Assembly: GCA_938008665.1 (NCBI GenBank) | Contig: CALLKA010000004.1 | Span: 1 to 21,165, forward strand | Length of the DNA stretch: 21,165 nucleotides | DNA from: an uncultured Bacteroidota bacterium | GTDB taxonomy: Bacteria > Bacteroidota > Bacteroidia > Chitinophagales > Chitinophagaceae | Reading direction: 5' to 3' | Notes under the pieces: generated by a model | Database searches by the model: none | What the model was told of the DNA's origin: nothing | The model's input: the letters and a program-made list of their open reading frames with translations, nothing else | Made by a program: the position numbers and the translations under genes | Part shown: piece after piece, positions 6,776 through 13,899 of the stretch | Layout of the letters: each line of letters begins with the position of its first letter | How positions within the stretch are numbered: position 1 is the stretch's first letter

Positions 6776-7927
6776 ATGTCTTTATTTAACGTGTATCCTT
6801 TAAATCCCATCGCAATTACCAAAGCTGCAGGCAGCCGCGTATGGGACGACAAAGGACAAGAATATTTAGACATGTATGGTGGGCATGCGGTCATTAGCAT
6901 AGGGCATACGCAACCTCATTGGGTAAAGCGAATTGAGGATCAATTGCATGCAATTGCATTTTATTCAAATTCAGTCGTGATGCCCATTCAGGAAGAATTG
7001 GCAACAGCGTTGAATAACATTAGTGGGAAAAAGGATTTTCAATTATTCCTTTGTAATAGTGGCGCTGAAGCAAATGAGAATGCATTAAAATTAGCTTCAT
7101 TTCATACTGGCAGAAAAAAAATAGTCGCCTTTAAAAAAGCGTTTCATGGCCGTACTTCATTGGCAGTGGCTGCGACTGATAATCCAAGTATTGTTGCGCC
7201 TGTGAATGAAACAGATAATATTATCTTTTTGCCTTTTAATGATATTGTAGCCTTGCAAAATTGTTTTGCATCGCAAGGTTCAACCATTGCTGCAGTAATT
7301 ATTGAAGGGATACAAGGGGTTGCAGGTATTTATGAAGCAGATGATACTTTTTTGCAAGCCATCAGAAAATGTTGTGACGATTTTGGCGCAGTTTATATTG
7401 CGGATAGTGTACAATGTGGTTATGGCAGGTCTGGTCAATTTTTTGCACATGATCATGCTGCCGTAAATGCAGATATTTATTCAATGGCAAAGGGAATGGG
7501 TAACGGTTTTCCCATTGGAGGCATATTAATAGCACCACATATTCAAGCCAAGTTTGGTATGCTAGGAACCACGTTTGGCGGAAATCCATTAGCCTGTGCA
7601 GCAGCACTTGCGGTCATTGAAGTGATGCAGCAGGATCATTTGATTAAAGCCGCCGAAGAAAAAGGTAATTATTTAATAAATGCTTTAAAAAATACAGAAG
7701 GGGTTAAAGCGGTTAGAGGCCGTGGATTAATGATTGGTTTTGAAATGGAAGCGGGACTTGAAGATATACGTAAGGTATTATTGAATAATTTAAAAATATT
7801 TACAGGGGAAGCAAAACCAAATGTAATAAGACTATTGCCTTCCTTAGCAATTAGCATGGAGGATATCAATTTATTTTTAACAGGCTTGAATAATGCAGTT
7901 CAAGTATTGAAGCAAAAGAAAGACTAA
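6776..7927 (+). CDS. argD: acetyl(succinyl)ornithine aminotransferase
   Basis: This 383-residue class III PLP-dependent aminotransferase converts N-acyl-glutamate semialdehyde to N-acyl-ornithine. Visible motifs are the phosphate-binding NSGAEANENALKLA (94-107), the KAFHGRT region (121-127), and the PLP-binding Lys239 in MAKGMGNGFPIGG. The cofactor-ring motif reads ADSVQCGYGRSG, with Asp210 in place; the Glu usual in D-E-V-Q is Ser211. Asp210, Gln213 and Lys239 are kept, so the enzyme should still work. Length is slightly below the usual 390-400. The start ATG 6776 gives the expected short N-terminus. argF' follows after 4 bases. Confidence 0.93.
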   Translation: MSLFNVYPLNPIAITKAAGSRVWDDKGQEYLDMYGGHAVISIGHTQPHWVKRIEDQLHAIAFYSNSVVMPIQEELATALNNISGKKDFQLFLCNSGAEANENALKLASFHTGRKKIVAFKKAFHGRTSLAVAATDNPSIVAPVNETDNIIFLPFNDIVALQNCFASQGSTIAAVIIEGIQGVAGIYEADDTFLQAIRKCCDDFGAVYIADSVQCGYGRSGQFFAHDHAAVNADIYSMAKGMGNGFPIGGILIAPHIQAKFGMLGTTFGGNPLACAAALAVIEVMQQDHLIKAAEEKGNYLINALKNTEGVKAVRGRGLMIGFEMEAGLEDIRKVLLNNLKIFTGEAKPNVIRLLPSLAISMEDINLFLTGLNNAVQVLKQKKD

Positions 7928-7931
7928 GCAA

Positions 7932-8906
7932 ATGAAACAGTTTATTTCAGTAAAGGATGTGACTAATATTAATGCTTTGGTCAAAAAGGCATTATCCTAT
8001 AAACAACAGCCTTTGTTGGATAAAAATTTAGGTGCCCATAAACGCATTGGCTTACTTTTTTTTAATCCAAGCTTAAGAACAAGATTAAGCACACAGGTAG
8101 CAGCGCAAAATTTAGGCATGGAGCCAATACTTTTTAATGTTGATAAGGAAGGTTGGGCATTAGAATTTATGGAAGGTGCCATTATGAATGGAACAACCGT
8201 AGAACACATTAAAGATGCAGCACCCGTATTGGGAAATTATTTTGACATTCTTTGCATTCGTACTTTTCCTAGTTTACAAGATAAATCAGCTGATTATAGT
8301 GAGCATATTATTCATCAATTTATTAAATATGCTGGTATTCCTGTTGTAAGTTTAGAGAGTGCGACCTTGCATCCGCTTCAATCTTTGACAGATATTATAA
8401 CGATACAAGAGACGATGGATTTGAGCGCCACATATACAAATAGAAAGCCTAAGGTTGTTTTAACTTGGGCACCACATATAAAGTCAATACCTCAATGCGT
8501 AGCTAATAGTTTTAGTGAGTGGGTGAATGCATGGGGGGAGGCCAATTTTGTGATTACGCACCCCGAAGGGTATGAATTGGCTGAGGCGTATACGAAGGGG
8601 GCTACCATAACGCATCATCAAGATGAAGCATTAAAAGATGCCGACTTTGTATATGTAAAAAACTGGAGTAGCTATCAAGATTATGGTAAAGTGCTATGCA
8701 CAGATGCGAATTGGATGTTAAACAATGCAAAATTAGCGGTGTCTAATAATGCAAAAGTGATGCACTGTCTGCCAGTGAGAAGAAATGTGGAATTAAGTGA
8801 CGAAATATTAGATGGTCCAAATAGTTTGGTGACCAAAGAAGCGTCCAATAGGGTTTGGGCAGCACAAGCGGTGTTGTCGGAAATATTATTGACAACAAGC
8901 AAATAG
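7932..8906 (+). CDS. argF': N-succinylornithine (or N-acetylornithine) carbamoyltransferase
   Basis: This 324-residue transcarbamylase moves the carbamoyl group of carbamoyl phosphate to N-acyl-ornithine, giving N-acyl-citrulline. The carbamoyl-phosphate site is seen as SLRTR (47-51), Arg110 in CIRTF, and HPLQ (147-150). The late signature is HCLPVRR (278-284). It belongs to the Bacteroidota/Xanthomonas N-acyl-ornithine group and not to classic OTCase: it has FFNPSLRTRLSTQ, the TWAPH segment (178-182) and VKNW (242-245), as I recall from the Bacteroides fragilis enzyme. By eye, Val90 (in GTTVEHI) aligns with the specificity residue, which is Pro in the B. fragilis succinylornithine enzyme and Glu in the Xanthomonas acetylornithine enzyme. 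Published mutants with Val there act as succinylornithine enzymes. argB starts 14 bases downstream. Confidence 0.9.
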   Translation: MKQFISVKDVTNINALVKKALSYKQQPLLDKNLGAHKRIGLLFFNPSLRTRLSTQVAAQNLGMEPILFNVDKEGWALEFMEGAIMNGTTVEHIKDAAPVLGNYFDILCIRTFPSLQDKSADYSEHIIHQFIKYAGIPVVSLESATLHPLQSLTDIITIQETMDLSATYTNRKPKVVLTWAPHIKSIPQCVANSFSEWVNAWGEANFVITHPEGYELAEAYTKGATITHHQDEALKDADFVYVKNWSSYQDYGKVLCTDANWMLNNAKLAVSNNAKVMHCLPVRRNVELSDEILDGPNSLVTKEASNRVWAAQAVLSEILLTTSK

Positions 8907-8920
8907 AAGTAAAGTTTTTT

Positions 8921-9703
8921 ATGGAAAAATTATATGTTATTAAAATAGGAGGCAATATTGTTGACAATCCAGTAATGTTAACAAATTTCCTTACTGCTTT
9001 CTCTAAACTAGAAGGCCAGGCTATTTTAGTGCATGGTGGCGGAAAGTTGGCAACAAGTTTAGCAGAAACATTAGGTGTGTCGCAAACTATGGTAGAAGGC
9101 AGAAGAATTACAGATGGGGAAACTTTGAAAATAGTAACCATGGTATATGCAGGTTATATTAATAAAAATATAATCGCACAACTGCAAGCGATGCATGTAA
9201 ATGCAATTGGACTTTCTGGTGTTGATGGTAATATGATAAAAGCGCATAAGCGTGCGAATGCCAATATTGACTATGGTTTTGTGGGCGATATTGACGAGGT
9301 GAATCAAGAATTCATACAACAACAACTTGCCAATCAATTAAGGTTAGTAGTTGCGCCAATCACACATGATGGTGCGGGCCAATTGCTTAATACCAATGCG
9401 GATACGATTGCCCAGAGTATTGCTGTTGCTATGTCGGGATTGTATCAAGTGCACCTTGTTTATGGGTTTGAAAAAGAAGGCGTATTAGCAGATGTCAACA
9501 ATGAGGGTTCTGTAATTTCATCTATTAATAACCTAACTTATAGCCAACTTAAAAAAGAAAATGTCATCTTTGAAGGGATGATACCAAAAATTGAAAATGC
9601 CTTTTTAGCATTGAATGGGGGTGTGCAATCGGTCATCATCGGTAAAGCAGAAAAGCTGAATGAATTAATCCATGGTACTGCAGGTACTACAATAACGAAC
9701 TAA
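8921..9703 (+). CDS. argB: acetyl(succinyl)glutamate kinase
   Basis: This 260-residue amino-acid kinase phosphorylates N-acyl-glutamate with ATP, the second step of the pathway. Motifs: KIGGN near the N-terminus (9-13), VHGGGK (37-42) binding the nucleotide and acyl-glutamate, RRITDGETL (61-69), and NADTIAQSIA near the middle of the C-terminal half. The start is taken as ATG 8921 because it puts KIGGN at residue 9, as in homologues. A frame-open extension back to 8855 would overlap argF' by 52 bases and is unlikely. There is no long N-terminal helix of the kind found in arginine-inhibited hexameric kinases, so feedback inhibition at this step is less likely. Its stop overlaps the argE start (TAATG). 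Confidence 0.93.
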   Translation: MEKLYVIKIGGNIVDNPVMLTNFLTAFSKLEGQAILVHGGGKLATSLAETLGVSQTMVEGRRITDGETLKIVTMVYAGYINKNIIAQLQAMHVNAIGLSGVDGNMIKAHKRANANIDYGFVGDIDEVNQEFIQQQLANQLRLVVAPITHDGAGQLLNTNADTIAQSIAVAMSGLYQVHLVYGFEKEGVLADVNNEGSVISSINNLTYSQLKKENVIFEGMIPKIENAFLALNGGVQSVIIGKAEKLNELIHGTAGTTITN

Positions 9704-10809
9704 TGTCACTGAATAATAACATATCACTGAATCATGAAGTAATTAATGAGCTTCAAAATGACGCCATTGATTTATTAAAATCATTAATAGCCATTCCATC
9801 TTTCAGCAAGCAAGAGGATAAGACTGCTGCTATTTTAATTGATTTTTTAGCAGCGCGACAAATTAAAACTGAAAGATTGATCAATAACATTTGGGCTAAC
9901 AATTTACATTTTGATCCCAAGAAGCCTACTTTATTATTGAATTCACACCATGATACAGTTAAACCAAACAAAGGATATACAGTTGATCCATTCCATCCTT
10001 TTGAAGCGGAAGGAAAACTATTTGGTTTAGGAAGTAATGATGCTGGCGGTTGTTTGGTTAGTTTGTTGGCTACTTTTTTTTATTTCTATGACAAAGAAAA
10101 CTTGCCCTACAATATTATTTTTGTTGCATCTGCAGAGGAAGAAATTTCGGGACATGATGGCATTGAATTGGTTTTACCCCAATTGCCGAAAATTGAATTT
10201 GGAATAGTAGGAGAACCTACAAAATTGGAGCTTGCCATTGCTGAACGCGGATTAATGGTATTAGATGTGATTGCTACTGGTAAAGCAGGGCATGCGGCAA
10301 GGGAGGAAGGCGAAAACGCTTTATATAAAATACTTGCAGATTTAGATTGGTTTAGAAATTACCAGTTTGAAAAAGTGTCAGATTTACTTGGAAGTGTAAA
10401 AATGACAGCAACCGTTATTGAAACAGATAACAAACAGCACAATGTGGTACCTTCGAATTGTAAGATGGTAGTGGATGTGCGTGTAAATGAATTATATACT
10501 TTTGAAGAAGTATTAGCAACGATCGGGCAGTATGTAAAATCGGAAGTAACCCCAAGAAGTTTGAGAATGAGATCCTCGGGTATTGCCCTGGATCATGTGA
10601 TTATTAAAGCAGGGTTGGCGCTAGGTAAAGGTTATTATGGCTCAGTCACTACTTCAGATAAAGCTTTGATGCCTTTCCCAACCTTAAAAATGGGCCCTGG
10701 TGATTCTGCAAGAAGTCACACTGCAGATGAATTTATATATACAAACGAAATCAAAGAAGGGGTAACCACTTATATTCAATTACTTTCAATAATTTTCAAC
10801 CATGAGTAA
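9703..10809 (+). CDS. argE: M20-family N-acyl-ornithine/N-acyl-citrulline deacylase
   Basis: This 368-residue zinc peptidase-family protein is of the ArgE/DapE type. Metal and catalytic residues in order: His82 and Asp84 in NSHHDTV, bridging Asp113 in GSNDAGG, the general-base/metal pair in SAEEEISG (Glu145-Glu147), Glu171 in GEPT, and His339 in RSHTADEF. His197 in GKAGHAAR lies in the dimerisation domain. Because the operon's transcarbamylase acts on acylated ornithine, the substrate should be N-succinyl- or N-acetyl-citrulline and the product citrulline for ArgG. It overlaps argB by 1 base and argH by 8 bases, which suggests translational coupling of argB, argE and argH. Confidence 0.9.
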   Translation: MSLNNNISLNHEVINELQNDAIDLLKSLIAIPSFSKQEDKTAAILIDFLAARQIKTERLINNIWANNLHFDPKKPTLLLNSHHDTVKPNKGYTVDPFHPFEAEGKLFGLGSNDAGGCLVSLLATFFYFYDKENLPYNIIFVASAEEEISGHDGIELVLPQLPKIEFGIVGEPTKLELAIAERGLMVLDVIATGKAGHAAREEGENALYKILADLDWFRNYQFEKVSDLLGSVKMTATVIETDNKQHNVVPSNCKMVVDVRVNELYTFEEVLATIGQYVKSEVTPRSLRMRSSGIALDHVIIKAGLALGKGYYGSVTTSDKALMPFPTLKMGPGDSARSHTADEFIYTNEIKEGVTTYIQLLSIIFNHE

Positions 10810-12136
10810 ACTTTGGCAAAAAAATAATGAAGTCGCATCGGCGGTTGAAAAATTTACCATTGGTAATGATCAAGCGATGGATCAATACTTGGCATCCTAT
10901 GATGTACTCGGTTCAATCGCACATATTACCATGTTATCTGAAGTTGGTTTATTGACAGCGAATGAATTGGTGCAATTAAAAAAAGCGCTTGTAGAAATAT
11001 ATCAAACCATTCAAGATGGAGAATTTAAATTAGCGCCAGGTGTTGAAGATATTCACTCTCAAGTAGAAATATTGTTGACTTCGAAGTTGGGAGATGTGGG
11101 AAAAAAAATACATAGTGCAAGAAGCAGGAATGACCAAGTTTTAGTTGATATTAAACTATTTCTTCGTTCGGAATTAATTCAATTAAGCGCTTCGGTGAAC
11201 GATTTTTTTAAATTATTGCAAACCAAAAGCGAGGCGCATAAAAATGATTTATTGCCTGGTTATACGCATTTGCAATTAGCGATGCCTTCTTCCTTTGGTC
11301 TTTGGCTAGGGGCTTATGCGGAGAGCTTGGTGGACGACATGACCATGCTGCATGCGGCCTATAATGTAGTCAATAAAAACCCATTAGGTTCTGCTGCAGG
11401 TTATGGATCTTCCTTTCCAATAAATCGTACAAGAACTACAGAATTATTAGGATTTGAATCCTTAAACTTTAATGTAGTTTATGCGCAAATGGGCAGGGGC
11501 AAAGCGGAAAGAATTACTGCGATGGCCATGGCAAATATTGCAGACACTTTAGCTAAATTAAGCATGGATGCCTGTTTGTTTATGAATCAAAATTTTGGAT
11601 TTATTCAGTTTCCTGATACCTTAACTACGGGCTCGAGTATCATGCCGCATAAAAAAAATCCGGATGTGTTTGAGTTAATTCGTTCTTATTGCAATCGGAT
11701 TAAAGCATTGCCCAATGAGATCATGCTGATGACGACCAATTTGCCATCAGGGTATCATCGTGATTTGCAGCTTTTGAAAGAACATCTATTCCCTGCATTC
11801 AGTCAACTTAAAAACTGTATCGAGATGGCTTCTTTAATGATTGAAAACATGGAGGTTAAAAAAGATTTATTAGGGGATACTAAATACCAATATTTATTTA
11901 GCGTAGAGGAGGTAAACAAATTAGTAAATGCAGGAATGCCATTTAGGGATGCCTATAAAAAAATAGGTTTGGACATTGAAGCAGGAAAATTTAATTATAC
12001 CTCTGAAGTGAAACATACCCATGAAGGAAGTATTGGAAATTTATGTACTAGCCAAATTGCAGATCAGATGAAAAGTATTCAAGCTAAAATGGGTGCAGAC
12101 AAGGTACAGGCTTGTTTAAGCCAGCTTTTGAAATAG
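10802..12136 (+). CDS. argH: argininosuccinate lyase
   Basis: This 444-residue enzyme splits argininosuccinate to arginine and fumarate, the final step. Superfamily (fumarase/aspartase) signatures are present: HSARSRNDQV (about 104-113), GYTHLQLAMPSS with His156, and the mobile loop GSSIMPHKKNPD (277-288), which holds the catalytic Ser and Lys285. Length is slightly under the usual 450-470. The start ATG 10802 overlaps the end of argE by 8 bases. It is the last gene of the operon; the next gene has its own consensus promoter at 12184, so the operon probably ends here, although I see no clear terminator after it. Confidence 0.95.
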   Translation: MSKLWQKNNEVASAVEKFTIGNDQAMDQYLASYDVLGSIAHITMLSEVGLLTANELVQLKKALVEIYQTIQDGEFKLAPGVEDIHSQVEILLTSKLGDVGKKIHSARSRNDQVLVDIKLFLRSELIQLSASVNDFFKLLQTKSEAHKNDLLPGYTHLQLAMPSSFGLWLGAYAESLVDDMTMLHAAYNVVNKNPLGSAAGYGSSFPINRTRTTELLGFESLNFNVVYAQMGRGKAERITAMAMANIADTLAKLSMDACLFMNQNFGFIQFPDTLTTGSSIMPHKKNPDVFELIRSYCNRIKALPNEIMLMTTNLPSGYHRDLQLLKEHLFPAFSQLKNCIEMASLMIENMEVKKDLLGDTKYQYLFSVEEVNKLVNAGMPFRDAYKKIGLDIEAGKFNYTSEVKHTHEGSIGNLCTSQIADQMKSIQAKMGADKVQACLSQLLK

Positions 12137-12158
12137 TTTCTGAATATTGCCAAGATAG

Positions 12159-12191
12159 TTGGGTTTTGAATCCATTTCTGATGTATTTTTG
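12159..12191 (+). promoter_or_regulatory. predicted Bacteroidota promoter of the FKBP gene
   Basis: TATTTTTG (12184-12191) matches the -7 consensus TAnnTTTG perfectly. TTG at 12159-12161 lies 22 bases upstream and TTTTG at 12164-12168 lies 15 bases upstream; either could serve as the -33 element. The transcript would begin some 30 bases before the ATG. Confidence 0.55.
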
Positions 12192-12227
12192 CCTCCTATC
12201 GAAATAAATTAATCGTTTCATAAACAA

Positions 12228-13004
12228 ATGATAAGTATGAAGAAAAGTATATTAATATTGATTTCTTTTAGTCTTGTAGGCGTTGGTTTTGCACAAACAA
12301 CTAAACCTGCAGTCATAAAAGCAACTCCATTAAAAGCAGTAGCGGCAAAACCGTTAACCACCACTAAGGCGGCTGTGTCAAAAACAGCAACAGCGGCGAC
12401 TGTAGTTTTAAAAACTGCAAAAGATAGTGCTTCCTACGCATTGGGTTTTCGTGTTGCACAAAGTATGAAAGGACAAGGCTTACAGGACATTAATATGGCC
12501 TTGTTTGACAAAGGATTTAGCGCAGGTGTTATTGCAAAGTCAATTATACCTGATAGTTTATTAGACGTTTGTATCAAAAAATACCAAGATAATATGAGTC
12601 AAGAAAAAATCACATTCAACAGAGCAGTAGGAAAAGCTTTTTTAGAAGAAAATGCAAAAAAACCAGGTGTCGTTAAAATGACCAATGGCATGCAGTACGA
12701 AGTAATGGTTGCAGGAACGGGATCTGTAAAACCAACTTTGAATAACAAGGTAAAATGTCACTACCATGGCACATTAATTGACGGATCAATTTTTGATAGT
12801 TCTGTTGAAAGAGGCGAACCTATCACATTTCCTTTAAATGGTGTAATTAAAGGCTGGCAAGATGCAGTCCAGTTAATGACAGTTGGTAGCAAATGGAAGT
12901 TGTTTATTCCTTCAGAATTAGCTTATGGTGAGCGTTCTGCTGGTCCATTTATTGGTCCAGGTATGACCTTGATTTTCGAGGTAGAGTTATTAGGGATTGA
13001 ATAA
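12228..13004 (+). CDS. secreted FKBP-type peptidyl-prolyl cis-trans isomerase
   Basis: This 258-residue protein catalyses prolyl isomerisation and probably acts as a periplasmic folding chaperone of the FkpA/Mip type. A signal peptide ends near Ala22-Gln23 (GVGFAQ). ATG 12237 (Met4, MKKS) may be the true start. Residues about 24-65 form a low-complexity Lys/Ala/Thr-rich linker. FKBP_N, the helical dimerisation domain, spans about 66-145 (SYALGFRVAQSM and following). The catalytic FKBP_C domain spans about 170-256, with Tyr179, Phe189-Asp190, Val206-Ile207, Trp210 and Tyr233 at the pocket positions, so it should be active. It is flanked by its own promoter and a strong terminator, so it is monocistronic. 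Confidence 0.92.
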   Translation: MISMKKSILILISFSLVGVGFAQTTKPAVIKATPLKAVAAKPLTTTKAAVSKTATAATVVLKTAKDSASYALGFRVAQSMKGQGLQDINMALFDKGFSAGVIAKSIIPDSLLDVCIKKYQDNMSQEKITFNRAVGKAFLEENAKKPGVVKMTNGMQYEVMVAGTGSVKPTLNNKVKCHYHGTLIDGSIFDSSVERGEPITFPLNGVIKGWQDAVQLMTVGSKWKLFIPSELAYGERSAGPFIGPGMTLIFEVELLGIE

Positions 13005-13029
13005 GCAAATTTTAAATTAAATATATTTC

Positions 13030-13066
13030 AACACCCCTAACTAGTGTATACTGGTTAGGGGTGTTT
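13030..13066 (+). terminator. strong intrinsic terminator after the FKBP gene
   Basis: A 16-bp stem (13030-13045 with 13050-13065, one G-T pair) closes the 4-base loop GTAT. The core ACACCCCTAAC/GTTAGGGGTGT is perfect, and T residues follow up to 13068. It ends the FKBP transcript 26 bases after the stop codon. Confidence 0.85.
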
Positions 13067-13091
13067 TTGTAAATATTAAGTGGTAAATTTG
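13066..13091 (+). promoter_or_regulatory. predicted promoter of the class D beta-lactamase-like lipoprotein gene
   Basis: TAAATTTG (13084-13091) is a perfect TAnnTTTG -7 box. TTTG at 13066-13069, within the terminator tail, is a possible -33 but only 14 bases away, shorter than the usual 19-21. Confidence 0.5.
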
Positions 13092-13116
13092 CCTATTCTA
13101 TAAATCAAAGTAAACA

Positions 13117-13860
13117 ATGATTCAAAATTTTTTAAAAGCAGCTTTTTTTATTTTTTTGGTGTATGCATGTAACCCAAATAATGTAAAAAACGATACTGCT
13201 ATTGCCCAGTTAATGGATAGTGCGGGTATACAAGGTACTTTTGCCTTGCTTGAAAATGGAACAGAACAATTCACCATTCACAATTTGTCGAAGTATAAGG
13301 ATTCTGCATTCGCACCATCAAATACATTTTTTATAATACCTGCATTAATTGGATTAGATAAAGGAATCCTAACCCATCATGATACTTCATTAAATTTAAA
13401 TGATTCGGCACAATTTTATAAAGCCCTTATTGCCAACATTGGTCGCCAGCAAATTTTAAAAGTGTTGGATTCGCTAAATTATGGAAAGGGTATTGCAAGC
13501 GCCGACAGTACTCATTTTTGGGAAGATGGGTCACTCGTTATAACGCCAGATGAACAATTGGGGTTAATTAAAAGGGTTTATTTTAAAGAGTTGTTTTTTC
13601 AAAAAAAATCACAAGAAAAATTAAAAAAAATGATTTTAATGGAAGATAATTCAAATTACCGTTTGAGTTATATAATGGGAATAGATACAACTGCAAATAA
13701 AAATGCAGCATGGGTACTGGGTTATGTGGAAGAAAATCAACACCCTTACTTTTTTGTATTAAACACGAAGTCGAAAACATCAGCTAACTTAACTGATAAT
13801 AATATTACCTTACTAAAGAAAATTTTAATGCAACAGGGCTTTTTAAAAGGAACTAGGTAA
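13117..13860 (+). CDS. lipoprotein resembling a degenerate class D (OXA-type) beta-lactamase
   Basis: This 247-residue protein has a lipoprotein signal (hydrophobic 8-16, lipobox VYAC, Cys18). The rest follows the order of class D beta-lactamases: GTFALLENG (40-48) at the first strand, FAPSNTFFIIPALIGLDKG (65-83) at the STFK helix, LNYGKG (120-125) at YGN, and FWEDGSLVITPDEQ (134-147), which matches the conserved FW-x-x-GSL-x-I-x-x-x-EQ stretch almost exactly. The catalytic residues are lost, however. The nucleophile Ser position is Asn69, the general-base Lys is Phe72, YGN is YGK, the SxV loop is shortened, and no KTG is found before AWVLGYVEE. It is therefore probably a non-enzymatic pseudoenzyme, perhaps binding peptidoglycan or a partner protein. 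ispG follows after 39 bases and may share its transcript. Confidence 0.7.
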   Translation: MIQNFLKAAFFIFLVYACNPNNVKNDTAIAQLMDSAGIQGTFALLENGTEQFTIHNLSKYKDSAFAPSNTFFIIPALIGLDKGILTHHDTSLNLNDSAQFYKALIANIGRQQILKVLDSLNYGKGIASADSTHFWEDGSLVITPDEQLGLIKRVYFKELFFQKKSQEKLKKMILMEDNSNYRLSYIMGIDTTANKNAAWVLGYVEENQHPYFFVLNTKSKTSANLTDNNITLLKKILMQQGFLKGTR

Positions 13861-13899
13861 CCTCGTTGTACAAAAATAATTATCTTTATATTTTCTTTT

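Noticed and set aside
8855..8920. N-terminal extension of ArgB back to 8855
   Set aside because: It would overlap argF' by 52 bases and add 22 residues before the KIGGN motif; ATG 8921 gives the normal N-terminus.
8743..9141. 132-codon minus-strand ORF across argF' and argB
   Set aside because: It is a shadow of two well-identified genes on the other strand and has no domain signature.
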